Shown here: positions 26,022 through 34,265 of the stretch, in pieces
Layout of the letters: each line of letters starts with the position of its first letter
Numbering within the stretch: position 1 is the first letter of the stretch
NCBI GenBank assembly: GCA_039931775.1
Contig: JBDTRG010000065.1
Coordinates: 1-64,000 of the forward strand
Direction: 5' to 3'
DNA: 64,000 nucleotides
Source: CAIWHR01 sp039931775
Lineage (GTDB): Bacteria > Pseudomonadota > Gammaproteobacteria > Burkholderiales > Casimicrobiaceae
Notes under the pieces: model-generated
What the model saw: the letters and a program-made list of their open reading frames with translations, nothing else
Told to the model about the DNA's origin: nothing
Database searches by the model: none
Translations under genes and position numbers: made by a program

Positions 26022-26134
26022 AGCGACCGCGCGGTCGGCTCGACCGAGGTTGACGACCGCGGATTCCCGATCCGGCGCGGCCAATCGGCTTCCTTGCGCG
26101 CGCCCGTGCGGCGCGATCGTCGCGCGATGACGAG

Positions 26135-26824
26135 ATGACCCGCGGCCTGTTCGTCACCGGCACCGACACGGGTGTGGGCAAGACGGTCGTCGCGGCGCTC
26201 CTGCTGCGCGCGCTCGCGGATGCGCGCCATCGCGCGGTCGGGATGAAGCCGGTGGCGGCAGGCCTCGCGGCCGGCGAATCCGTGAGTGCGGACGTCAAAT
26301 CGCTGATCGAAGCAGCGAACGTCGAAGCGCCGATAGCCGATGTCAATCCCTTTTCGTTCGATCTGGCCGCCGCGCCCGAGCTCGCCGCCCGGATGCACGG
26401 CGCGTGGATCGACCTTGATCGGATCGTCTCGGCCTATGCAAGGCTCGCCGCGGTAGCCGATGCGGTCATCGTCGAAGGCGCCGGCGGCGTTCTGGTCCCG
26501 CTCACCTCGCGGTCGGACATGCTGGACATCCCGGCGCGGCTCGGGCTCCCCGTTATTCTCGTCGTCGGCATCAGGCTCGGCTGCCTCAATCACGCGCTGC
26601 TGTCGGCGCTGGCGATCAACGCGCGTGGCATCCGTTTCGCCGGTTGGGTCGCGAACCGGATCGACCCGGCGATGAAGGAGGCCGATGCGAACGTCTCGCT
26701 GCTCGCCGAGCGCCTGCCGGCACCTCTCGTGGCCGACCTTCATTGGGCCGCAGCGGGACGGCCGTCATTCGGCGATCGGCGGCGGGTACTGCGGGAACTC
26801 GGATTCGAATCCGCGCCGGCATAG
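26135..26824 (+). CDS. bioD: Dethiobiotin synthetase
   Basis: ATP-dependent carboxylase forming the ureido ring of dethiobiotin from diaminopelargonic acid. The 229-residue protein has the P-loop GTDTGVGKT at residues 8-16, GMKPVAAG near 36, and VEGAGGVLVPL near 113. Its length is normal. It lies alone between the two oxidase operons, about 6 kb away from bioBFHC. bioA is not in the window. Confidence 0.96.
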   Translation: MTRGLFVTGTDTGVGKTVVAALLLRALADARHRAVGMKPVAAGLAAGESVSADVKSLIEAANVEAPIADVNPFSFDLAAAPELAARMHGAWIDLDRIVSAYARLAAVADAVIVEGAGGVLVPLTSRSDMLDIPARLGLPVILVVGIRLGCLNHALLSALAINARGIRFAGWVANRIDPAMKEADANVSLLAERLPAPLVADLHWAAAGRPSFGDRRRVLRELGFESAPA

Positions 26825-26827
26825 GTC

Positions 26828-26859
26828 GTCATCCGGCGGGACTGTCATCCGGCGGGACT
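26828..26859. repeat. Perfect 16-base tandem duplication
   Basis: GTCATCCGGCGGGACT occurs twice in direct tandem (26828-26843 and 26844-26859), immediately before the -35 element of the ctaC promoter. It could be a double binding site or replication slippage. Confidence 0.85.
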
Positions 26860-26886
26860 TGCCGCGGGCATGATCCATGTTAAAAT
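26859..26886 (+). promoter_or_regulatory. Sigma-70-type extended -10 promoter for ctaC
   Basis: TTGCCG (26859-26864), a 16-base spacer, and TAAAAT (26881-26886) preceded by TGT, an extended -10. It is the best promoter match upstream of the main oxidase operon. Confidence 0.6.
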
Positions 26887-27136
26887 TTTGCGCGTTGCAC
26901 CAATTCGGCGTGGCTTGTGCTGCCGCCTGCCGCGGCTTCCTGCATTGGACCCGGCTCCGCCGCTCATCCCCCGTCTGACTGCGCAGCGCAATCGTCGAAC
27001 TGCGCAAGGCCGCCGCGGGCTCCCGCCGCATTCGGGCAGGGCAGGCAGGCGCAGACGAGCGGCGTACCGGAACGCAGGGCGGGGCTTTCGCCGTGGCAGG
27101 GTTTCGAGAAGAACGGACGACGCAATCGAGGGACGC

Positions 27137-28267
27137 ATGGTTCGCAAAGAATTGTCAGCCGGCCGTTTGCTTGGAACTTTGGCGGCGATGCTCGCGGCGC
27201 CCGGCACGGCGCTCGCGATACCCGAGTGGAACCTGCAGCCGCCGGTAACCCCGATCGCGCGCCAGATGTACGACCTCCACGCGTTCATCTTCTGGATCTG
27301 CGTCGTCATCTTCGTCGTCGTGTTCGGCGTGATGTTCTATTCGATCTTCAAGCACCGGAAGTCGGTGGGGCACAAGGCCGCGCATTTTCACGAGAACACG
27401 ACGGTCGAGATCATCTGGACGGTGATACCGTTCCTGATCCTGCTGTTCATGGTCTTTCCGGCGACAAAGACCATCCTGGCGATGAAGGACACGTCCACGC
27501 CCGATATGACCATCAAGGTCACCGGCTATCAGTGGAAGTGGAATTACGATTACCTGCAGGAGGGCTTCGGCTTCTACTCGAGCCTGTCGACGCCGTTCGC
27601 GCAGATCGAGGGCCGCGCCCCCAAGGGCGAGCATTACCTGCTCGAGGTCGACAACCCGCTGGTGGTGCCCGTCGACACGAAGGTTCGGGTTCTGATCACG
27701 GCCGGCGACGTGCTCCACGCCTGGTGGGTGCCGGCGTTCGGCGTCAAGCAGGACGCGATCCCGGGGTTCGTCCGCGATGCCTGGTTCCGCGCCGAAAAGG
27801 TCGGCGTCTATCGCGGCCAGTGCGCGGAACTCTGCGGCAAGGAGCACGGATTCATGCCGATCGTCGTCGACGTCAAGTCGAAGGAAGACTACGCGAAGTG
27901 GTTGGACGAACAGAAAGCCAAGGCTCAGGCGGTGGCCGGCGACCCCAACAAGGTCTGGGAGCGCCAGGAACTCGTCACTCGCGGCGCGATCATCTACGCG
28001 GCCAATTGCGCGGCGTGCCACCAGGCCAACGGCAAGGGCGTGCCCGCCGGAGGCTTCCCGGCCCTCGACGGCTCGAAGGTCGTCAACGGGCCCGTGGCAG
28101 GGCAGCTGGCGATCGTGCTCAACGGCAAGCCGGGCACGGCGATGCCGCCGTGGACGCAGCTCTCCGACACCGATCTCGCCGCGGTGATCACCTATACGCG
28201 CAACAGCTGGGGCAACAAGACCGGCCAAGCGGTGCAGCCGTCCGAGATCAAGTTGGCGCGCAAATAG
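27137..28267 (+). CDS. ctaC: Cytochrome c oxidase subunit II with C-terminal cytochrome c domain
   Basis: Electron-accepting subunit of the main aa3-type oxidase (caa3-like). The 376-residue precursor has a signal peptide (cleavage about residue 27, ALA), two transmembrane helices (about 40-65 and 88-110), a CuA cupredoxin domain with VLHAWW and CAELCGKEHGFM, and one cytochrome c domain with CAACH near 291-295. GYQWKWNYDY near 135 is the aromatic electron-transfer patch. ATG 27137 begins the signal peptide. It is followed by ctaD after 31 bases. Confidence 0.96.
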   Translation: MVRKELSAGRLLGTLAAMLAAPGTALAIPEWNLQPPVTPIARQMYDLHAFIFWICVVIFVVVFGVMFYSIFKHRKSVGHKAAHFHENTTVEIIWTVIPFLILLFMVFPATKTILAMKDTSTPDMTIKVTGYQWKWNYDYLQEGFGFYSSLSTPFAQIEGRAPKGEHYLLEVDNPLVVPVDTKVRVLITAGDVLHAWWVPAFGVKQDAIPGFVRDAWFRAEKVGVYRGQCAELCGKEHGFMPIVVDVKSKEDYAKWLDEQKAKAQAVAGDPNKVWERQELVTRGAIIYAANCAACHQANGKGVPAGGFPALDGSKVVNGPVAGQLAIVLNGKPGTAMPPWTQLSDTDLAAVITYTRNSWGNKTGQAVQPSEIKLARK

Positions 28268-28298
28268 CGCCCGACCGAATCGCTCTGGAGAACACTAG

Positions 28299-29903
28299 AT
28301 GAGCAGCATTGCCCACGATCACGCTCCCGGCTACGGGCACGACGATCACGCGGACCACTCGCATCACCCGACGGGGATCACGCGCTGGCTGACAACGACC
28401 AACCACAAGGACATCGGGACGATGTACCTGTGGTTCTCGTTCACGATGTTCCTGGTCGGCGGCACGATGGCGATGGTCATCCGCGCCGAACTCTTCCAGC
28501 CGGGCCTTCAGGTCGTGAATCCGGAATTCTTCAATTCGATGACGACCCTGCACGGTCTCATCATGGTGTTCGGCGCGATCATGCCGGCCGCGGTCGGATT
28601 CGCGAACTGGCAGATCCCGATGATGATCGGCGCGCCGGACATGGCATTCGCGCGGATGAACAACTGGAGCTTCTGGCTGCTGCCGCCGGCGGCCATCCTG
28701 CTAATGACCTCGCTGTTCGTCCCCGGCGGCGCCGCTGCCGCCGGCTGGACACTCTACCCGCCGCTGACGATCCAGGCCGGCATGGGGATGGACCTGACGA
28801 TCTTCGCGATCCACATCCTGGGCGCCTCGTCGATCATGGGGTCGATCAACATCATCACGACGATCCTCAACCTGCGCGCGCCCGGCATGACGCTGATGAA
28901 GATGCCGCTCTTCTGCTGGACCTGGCTCATCACCGCGTACCTGCTCATCGCCGTGATGCCGGTATTGGCCGGCGCGGTGACGATGCTGCTGACGGATCGC
29001 CACTTCGGCACGTCGTTCTTCAATGCCGCCGGCGGCGGCGATCCGGTGCTGTTCCAGCACGTGTTCTGGTTCTTCGGCCACCCCGAGGTCTACATCATCA
29101 TCCTGCCCGCGTTCGGGATCGTCTCGCAGATCATCCCGACGTTTGCGCGGAAGCCGCTCTTCGGCTACGCGTCGATGGTGTACGCGACGGCCGGCATCGC
29201 GATCCTGTCGTTCATCGTGTGGGCGCACCACATGTTCACGACCGGCCTGCCGACTGCCGGCCTCCTGTTCTACATGTACGCGACGATGCTGATCGCCGTG
29301 CCGACCGGCGTGAAGGTGTTCAACTGGCTCGCGACGATGTGGCGCGGCTCGATGACCTTCGAGACGCCGATGCTGTTCTCGATCGGCTTCCTCTTCCTGT
29401 TCACGCTGGGCGGCTTCACCGGGCTCGTGCTCGCGATCATGCCGGTCGACGTCCAGATGCAGGACACCTACTACGTCGTCGCCCACTTCCACTACGTGAT
29501 GGTGGCGGGAAGCCTTTTCGCGTTCTTCGGCGGCGCGTACTACTGGATTCCGAAGTGGTCCGGCACGATGTACAACGAGACGCTCGGCAAGGTCCACTTC
29601 TGGTCGTCGATGATCTCGTTCAACGTGACGTTCTTCCCGATGCACTTCCTGGGCCTCGCCGGGATGCCGCGCCGAATTCCCGATTACGCGCAGCAGTTCG
29701 CCGACTGGAACATGATCGCGTCGATCGGCGCGTTCTGGTTCGGCGCCTCGCAGCTCCTGTTCCTCTATTCGATGGTGCAATGCGCTCGCGGCGTCGGCCC
29801 CAAGGCGCCGGCCAAGCCGTGGGAAGGCGCCGACACGCTCGAGTGGACGGTGCCGTCGCCGGCGCCGTACCACACGTTCGAAACGCCGCCGATGGTCAAG
29901 TGA
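28299..29903 (+). CDS. ctaD: Cytochrome c oxidase subunit I, main aa3-type oxidase
   Basis: Catalytic subunit, 534 residues, about 12 helices, with a His/Asp-rich N-terminal tail (HDDHADHSHHPTG). Ligands and channel residues are all present: LHGLIM, the D-channel GAPDMAFARMNN, HPEVY, WAHHMF, the K-channel lysine in PTGVKVFNW and AHFHYVM. GGAG precedes the ATG by 9 bases. It is closer to the usual proteobacterial A1-type enzyme than the copy at 22403. Confidence 0.97.
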   Translation: MSSIAHDHAPGYGHDDHADHSHHPTGITRWLTTTNHKDIGTMYLWFSFTMFLVGGTMAMVIRAELFQPGLQVVNPEFFNSMTTLHGLIMVFGAIMPAAVGFANWQIPMMIGAPDMAFARMNNWSFWLLPPAAILLMTSLFVPGGAAAAGWTLYPPLTIQAGMGMDLTIFAIHILGASSIMGSINIITTILNLRAPGMTLMKMPLFCWTWLITAYLLIAVMPVLAGAVTMLLTDRHFGTSFFNAAGGGDPVLFQHVFWFFGHPEVYIIILPAFGIVSQIIPTFARKPLFGYASMVYATAGIAILSFIVWAHHMFTTGLPTAGLLFYMYATMLIAVPTGVKVFNWLATMWRGSMTFETPMLFSIGFLFLFTLGGFTGLVLAIMPVDVQMQDTYYVVAHFHYVMVAGSLFAFFGGAYYWIPKWSGTMYNETLGKVHFWSSMISFNVTFFPMHFLGLAGMPRRIPDYAQQFADWNMIASIGAFWFGASQLLFLYSMVQCARGVGPKAPAKPWEGADTLEWTVPSPAPYHTFETPPMVK

Positions 29904-29934
29904 CGACGTGCCGGCTCACGTGAAACTGCATGCC

Positions 29935-30156
29935 ATGCGCGACACGCCCCCGGCGATGAGCGAACCGGCGGCGCGCATCCGGAGCGCGAACCGCAAGACC
30001 GCGCTTGTGCTGCTGTCGATCGCGGTCGTGTTCTTCGTCGGCATCATCGCGACAAGGTTCATGGGCGAGGGCGCGGCCGGGATCTCCGTCATGGGGACGG
30101 TGGTCCTGTTGTTCCTGATCGTGGCGATCGGGCGCAATTTGCGCAGCAAGCGATGA
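29935..30156 (+). CDS. Small oxidase assembly-type membrane protein with an extra helix
   Basis: A short membrane protein between ctaD and ctaG, where betaproteobacteria usually carry a roughly 40-residue cytochrome oxidase small assembly protein. The segment NRKTALVLLSIAVVFFVGII matches that family. Here it continues into a second helix (VMGTVVLLFLIVAIGRNL). The start is unclear: GTG 29908, ATG 29935 and ATG 29956 are all in frame and none has a strong ribosome site. The stop overlaps the ctaG ATG by 4 bases. Function inferred from position. Confidence 0.7.
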   Translation: MRDTPPAMSEPAARIRSANRKTALVLLSIAVVFFVGIIATRFMGEGAAGISVMGTVVLLFLIVAIGRNLRSKR

Positions 30157-30686
30157 ACGCGCAGCAACTCCAAGACAACCGCGCGCTGTTCGGCAAGCTG
30201 GGCGTGATCGTCATCGCGATGTTCGGCTTCGGCTACGCGCTGGTGCCGTTCTACGAAAAGATCTGCGAGGTCACCGGCCTGCGCAACATCGCCCAGGCGG
30301 ACACCGTCGCCAACACCCAGGTCGACGCGACGCGCGACGTGCGTATCGAGTTCGATTCCAACGTCCGCAAGCTGCCGTGGCAATTCCGGGCGCTGACCCC
30401 GGTGATCGGCGTGCATCCGGGCGCAGTGACGCAGGTGATGTACGAGATCGTGAACACGACCAACCGACCGTTGACCGGCCAGGCGATCCCGAGCTACGGT
30501 CCGCAGAACGCCGCGCAGTATTTCCGGAAGCTCGAGTGTTTCTGTTTCTCGAAGCAGACGCTGGCCCCGGGCGAACGGCGGCAGATGGCGGTCGTATTCG
30601 TCATCGACCCCGCATTGCCGAAGGACGTCGCGACGATCACGCTTTCGTATACTTTTTTCGAAGTCGAGGGCGCGGACAAGAGCTAA
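30153..30686 (+). CDS. ctaG: Cytochrome c oxidase assembly protein CtaG/Cox11
   Basis: Copper chaperone that delivers Cu to the CuB site of subunit I. The 177-residue protein has one N-terminal membrane helix (about 13-32) and a periplasmic immunoglobulin-like domain. The Cu-binding ECFCF motif lies near residue 130, and VVFVIDPALPKDVATITLSYTFF near the C terminus matches Cox11. The ATG overlaps the stop of the small membrane protein (ATGA). ctaE follows after 55 bases. Confidence 0.96.
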   Translation: MNAQQLQDNRALFGKLGVIVIAMFGFGYALVPFYEKICEVTGLRNIAQADTVANTQVDATRDVRIEFDSNVRKLPWQFRALTPVIGVHPGAVTQVMYEIVNTTNRPLTGQAIPSYGPQNAAQYFRKLECFCFSKQTLAPGERRQMAVVFVIDPALPKDVATITLSYTFFEVEGADKS

Positions 30687-30741
30687 TGCAAATGGCGGGC
30701 GCGCTTCATCCGGGCCTGCATTTCCACCAAAGGTTTTCCCC

Positions 30742-31605
30742 ATGAGCGCAGCACCAGCCGGCACCAAGCCCTATTACTTCGTCCCGCAGCCCTCGTACTG
30801 GCCGCTGGTCGGTTCGCTCGCGCTCCTGCTGCTCGGGATGGGCGCGGCGCTCTGGATGAACGCGGTCGCCGCTGGTCCGTGGCTGGTGCTGGCCGGGTTC
30901 TGCGTGCTGCTGGTCATGCTGTTCGGCTGGTTCGGCACGGTGATTGGCGAGTCCGAGCACCGGCTCTACAACGCGAAGGTGGACATGTCGTTCCGCTGGA
31001 GCATGGGCTGGTTCATCTTCTCCGAGGTGATGTTCTTCGCCGCCTTCTTCGGCGCGCTGTTCTACGTGCGCAACCTCGCAGTGCCGGATCTCGGGAGCCC
31101 AACGTCGAAGCTCCTGTTGTGGCCCGATTTCGTCGCCGGATGGCCGACGGACGGTCCCTACCTCAAAGACGAGTTCACGCCGATGGGGGCGATCGGGATT
31201 CCACTCCTCAACACGATCATCCTGCTGACGTCGGGGTTCACGCTCACCGTCGCGCATCACGCGCTCAAGGAGGGCCACCGCGGCACGCTGAAGCTCTGGT
31301 TGTTCGCGACCATCGTGCTCGGGTTCACGTTCCTGGGGTTCCAGGCGTACGAGTACATCCACGCGTACCACGCGCTCAACCTGAAGCTCACGACCGGCGT
31401 CTACGGGTCGACCTTCTACATGCTGACCGGGTTTCACGGCGCGCACGTGACGATCGGCGCGATCATGCTGTCGGTGATGCTCGGGCGCGCGATCAAGGGT
31501 CACTTCGACCGTGACCACCATTTCGGCTTCGAGGCGGCGGCGTGGTACTGGCACTTCGTCGACGTGGTCTGGCTGCTGCTGTTCGTCCTCGTCTACTGGC
31601 TCTGA
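30742..31605 (+). CDS. ctaE: Cytochrome c oxidase subunit III, main oxidase
   Basis: A 287-residue seven-helix subunit III. Visible family patterns are SFRWSMGWFIFSEVMFFAAFF near residue 77, LTVAHHALKEGHRG near 168, QAYEYIHAYHALN near 203 and the FHGAHVTIGAIML segment near 233, ending WYWHFVDVVWLLLF. It completes the ctaC-ctaD-ctaG-ctaE set. The acidic residue in FLGFQAYEY is the standard subunit III carboxylate. Confidence 0.96.
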   Translation: MSAAPAGTKPYYFVPQPSYWPLVGSLALLLLGMGAALWMNAVAAGPWLVLAGFCVLLVMLFGWFGTVIGESEHRLYNAKVDMSFRWSMGWFIFSEVMFFAAFFGALFYVRNLAVPDLGSPTSKLLLWPDFVAGWPTDGPYLKDEFTPMGAIGIPLLNTIILLTSGFTLTVAHHALKEGHRGTLKLWLFATIVLGFTFLGFQAYEYIHAYHALNLKLTTGVYGSTFYMLTGFHGAHVTIGAIMLSVMLGRAIKGHFDRDHHFGFEAAAWYWHFVDVVWLLLFVLVYWL

Positions 31606-31665
31606 CCCGGCACGCAGGGCCGCCGCGCGGACCGAGCGCACCGTGGCGCGCGGCGCGTGACGCGC

Positions 31666-31866
31666 TCAGCGCAGCCCGGTTGGTGCGATCCACCCGAGCT
31701 TGTACGAGGCGACCAGGAAGATCACCAGCGTGGCGGACAGCGCCACGCGTATCGCCAGCGCCTTCACCATCCGCCCGCCGTGCCCGCGATCGCGATAGAG
31801 GAAATAGAGCGCCGAGAAGAGGCTCGCGATGACGGCGATGAGCCCGGCGACGACGATGATTTTCAC
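31666..31866 (-). CDS. Twin-transmembrane DUF2909-like protein
   Basis: A 66-residue protein with two helices (about 3-22 and 38-56) separated by YRDRGHGGRMVKALAIR, matching the short DUF2909 (twin transmembrane) proteins that usually sit between ctaE and the SURF1 gene in betaproteobacteria. The start is GTG 31866; there is no ATG before the first helix. It is transcribed against the oxidase genes. Function unknown. Confidence 0.8.
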   Translation of the reverse strand: MKIIVVAGLIAVIASLFSALYFLYRDRGHGGRMVKALAIRVALSATLVIFLVASYKLGWIAPTGLR

Positions 31867-31914
31867 GCGGCACGCTCCACAGCGCGAGTGTAGCAGGGCG
31901 GTCGGGCCCCTCCG

Positions 31915-32715
31915 ATGAGTCGCGACCCGGCCTCGACGCCAGGACCCGGACGCGCGGCCGGCGCCGGCCGCGCATCGCATCCGCAACGTCCGTCGCGGTG
32001 GCGGCGGCCGCGGCTCGTGCCGACGATCGCGACGTTCGCCGCCGTCGCCGTTTCGCTGGCAGCGGGGCAATGGCAGGACGGACGCCTCCACGCCAAGGAG
32101 GCGCTGCGCGCGCAATTCGACGCCGCGACGCGCGAAGCGCCCGTTGCGCTCGCGAGCGTTCCGGCCGACGCGGACTGGACCGCGTTGCGCTATCGTCCGG
32201 TCGTGGCCGACGGCGAATTCATCGCCGCGCGGCAGATCCTGATCGACAACAAGGTCCACGCCGGTCGAGCCGGATACCACGTCGTGACGCCGATGGCGCT
32301 GCGCGACGGCCGCACGGTGCTCGTCGATCGCGGCTGGATCGCGCAAGGCGCGTCGCGATCGGCGGTGCCCCCGGCGCCGCCGCCGTCGGGCGCGGTGTCG
32401 GTCCGGGGCCGGCTCGCGCTTCCGTCCGCCGGCTATGTCGAGCTGCGTGCGGGTGCGCCTGAGGGCAACGTGTGGCAGAACCTCGATCCGAAGCGATTTG
32501 CCGCAGCGACCGGCCTCGATGTCTTGCCCGTGGTCGTCGAAGCGATCGATGCGCCGGCCGCAGGCGACGGCCTCGTGCGCGATTGGCCGGCACCCGACTT
32601 CGGGATCGAGACGCACCGGATCTATCGGGCTCAGTGGTACGTGTTCGCGCTTCTTGCCGCAGGCCTCTGGCTCTGGTTCAATCGACCTCGCGCGGCAGGA
32701 GGAGGAAATGACTGA
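31915..32715 (+). CDS. SURF1 family oxidase assembly protein
   Basis: Membrane protein that helps insert heme A into subunit I. The 266-residue sequence has an N-terminal helix (about 33-50) followed by the family GQWQDGRLHAKEAL, the periplasmic domain with RYRPVVADGEF, VDRGWIAQGA near residue 140, and a C-terminal helix (about 240-257, YVFALLAAGLWLWF). About 30 Pro/Arg/Ala-rich residues precede the first helix. It overlaps the following gene by 8 bases. The 48-base gap from the divergent DUF2909 gene may hold the promoter for both. Confidence 0.93.
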   Translation: MSRDPASTPGPGRAAGAGRASHPQRPSRWRRPRLVPTIATFAAVAVSLAAGQWQDGRLHAKEALRAQFDAATREAPVALASVPADADWTALRYRPVVADGEFIAARQILIDNKVHAGRAGYHVVTPMALRDGRTVLVDRGWIAQGASRSAVPPAPPPSGAVSVRGRLALPSAGYVELRAGAPEGNVWQNLDPKRFAAATGLDVLPVVVEAIDAPAAGDGLVRDWPAPDFGIETHRIYRAQWYVFALLAAGLWLWFNRPRAAGGGND

Positions 32716-33289
32716 GTCACCCGCGCGCACCGATCGCCCCGCGGCGGGCCATGGCAGGCGAACGATTTTCCTGATTGCCGCCGTGGTCTTGGCGCCCGTC
32801 GTTGCGTCGTACATCGTCTACTACCTGTTCCCGCAGGAAGCGCAGGTGAACTATGGGACGCTGCTCGCGACGGTGCCGGCGCCCGCCGTCGTGGGGACGC
32901 GCGCCGACGGAACCGCGTTCCGGCTCGACGAGCTGCACGGCCGCTGGGTGCTGCTTTCCGGGGGCCGCGGCTGCGACGCCGCGTGCGAGCGCAAGCTCTA
33001 CGCAACGCGGCAGGCGCGCACGATGCAGGGCAAGGATCAGGACCGCATCGTCCGCGTCTGGCTGGCCTCAGGGGACAATCCGCCGACCCCGGATCTCGTC
33101 GCAGAGCATCCGGGCCTCCTTGTCATCCGCGTGGGGGCGACCGGTCTCGAGCGCTTTCCCGGCGGCGCGGGTCCGATCTACCTGATCGACCCGCTCGGCA
33201 ACCTGGTGCTTCGATACCCGGACAACCCCGACATTCGGGGCATCGCCAACGACCTCGCGCGCGTGCTCAAGGCGTCGCGTATCGGGTGA
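32708..33289 (+). CDS. SCO-like thioredoxin-fold membrane protein
   Basis: A 193-residue protein with one N-terminal helix (about 22-41) and a periplasmic thioredoxin-like domain. GGRGCDAACERKL near residue 90 carries a CxxxC pair like the copper site of SCO proteins. The third SCO ligand, a histidine in the segment before the LIDPLGN strand, is absent (AGPIYLIDP). It may therefore act as a thiol-disulfide protein, not as a Cu carrier. A GGAGGAA ribosome site lies within the end of SURF1. In relatives ctaA follows; here ctaB does. Confidence 0.85.
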   Translation: MTESPARTDRPAAGHGRRTIFLIAAVVLAPVVASYIVYYLFPQEAQVNYGTLLATVPAPAVVGTRADGTAFRLDELHGRWVLLSGGRGCDAACERKLYATRQARTMQGKDQDRIVRVWLASGDNPPTPDLVAEHPGLLVIRVGATGLERFPGGAGPIYLIDPLGNLVLRYPDNPDIRGIANDLARVLKASRIG

Positions 33290-33383
33290 GCCGGCGGCTC
33301 CTCTCGCCTGCTACAATTCGATCGTCGTCGTCGGTGGAACGGCGACTTCCGCCGGCTCCTCGTTGAGAGACTGCCCACGCCCC

Positions 33384-34265
33384 ATGACGTCACTCGCGCT
33401 CACCGAAACCCGCCTCAGGAATTTCATCGCGCTGACCAAGCCGCGCGTCGTTTCGCTGATCGTTTTCTGCGCCGTCATCGGAATGTTCCTGGCCACGCCG
33501 GGGCTTCCGCCCGCGGGCGTCGTGTTCTTCGCCACCGTCGGCATCGCGATGGTCGCGGGCGCGGCCGCGGCGATCAATTGCCTGGTCGAGCAGAAGATCG
33601 ACGCGCGCATGGCGCGCACGCGCAGACGGCCGCTGCCGAGCGGCGAGCTCACCTCCCGACCGACGCTGGTGTTCGCGTGCGTGCTCGGTGGAGTCGGCCT
33701 GCTGCTGCTCCACCGTTACGTCAATCCGCTGACGATGTGGCTGACGCTCGCGACCTTCGTCGGTTACGCGATCATCTACACGGTGCTGCTGAAACCCGCC
33801 ACGCCGCAGAACATCGTCATCGGCGGCGCGTCCGGTGCGATGCCGCCGGTGCTCGGCTGGGCGGCCGTCACCGGCGATGTCGTCGCCGAGCCGCTGATCC
33901 TTTTCCTGATCATTTTCCTGTGGACGCCGCCGCACTTCTGGTCGCTGGCGCTCTACCGCACCAAGGACTACGCGCGAGCCGGATTGCCGATGCTGCCGAT
34001 TACGCATGGCGCGGGGTACACGAAGCTGATGATCGTGCTCTACACCTGCGCGCTCGTCGCCGTGACGATGCTGCCTTTTGCGGTGCGGATGAGCGGCGTG
34101 ATCTACCTGGTCGCGGCGCTCGCGCTGGGCGGCGTCTTCCTGTTCTACGTGGTGGAGCTCTACCGCAACTACAGCGACGCGCTGTCGCGCGCGACGTTCA
34201 AGTACTCGATCTTCTACCTCGCGGCGCTCTTCTCCGCGCTGCTCGTCGACCACTACTGGCGCTGA
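33384..34265 (+). CDS. ctaB: Protoheme IX farnesyltransferase (heme O synthase)
   Basis: Converts heme B to heme O by adding a farnesyl group. The 293-residue UbiA-family protein has about nine helices and two aspartate-containing motifs: NCLVEQKIDARMARTRRRPLP near residue 60, and the second loop near 190 (LYRTKDYARAGLPMLP). The ATG at 33384 gives the usual N terminus. Its product, heme O, would normally be oxidised to heme A by CtaA, which is not encoded in this cluster. It overlaps the next gene by one base. Confidence 0.96.
   Translation: MTSLALTETRLRNFIALTKPRVVSLIVFCAVIGMFLATPGLPPAGVVFFATVGIAMVAGAAAAINCLVEQKIDARMARTRRRPLPSGELTSRPTLVFACVLGGVGLLLLHRYVNPLTMWLTLATFVGYAIIYTVLLKPATPQNIVIGGASGAMPPVLGWAAVTGDVVAEPLILFLIIFLWTPPHFWSLALYRTKDYARAGLPMLPITHGAGYTKLMIVLYTCALVAVTMLPFAVRMSGVIYLVAALALGGVFLFYVVELYRNYSDALSRATFKYSIFYLAALFSALLVDHYWR

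Larger units (their letters stand above)
26825..27136. other. Long leader region of the main oxidase operon
   Basis: 312 bases between bioD and ctaC. It contains a 16-base tandem duplication and an extended -10 promoter at its left end, leaving about 245 bases of leader before ctaC. An open frame in phase with ctaC runs from 26870, but it encodes an Arg/Pro-rich stretch and would bury the ctaC signal peptide, so I treat it as untranslated. No terminator is obvious. Confidence 0.5.

Noticed and set aside
26025..26036. GACCGCGCGGTC palindrome after the alternative oxidase operon
   Set aside because: A short GC palindrome with no T-run is expected by chance in this base composition. It is not a convincing terminator or operator.
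26870..27136. In-frame N-terminal extension of ctaC from ATG 26870
   Set aside because: It would add about 89 Arg/Pro-rich residues before a perfectly good signal peptide, and its first codons overlap the promoter -10 region.
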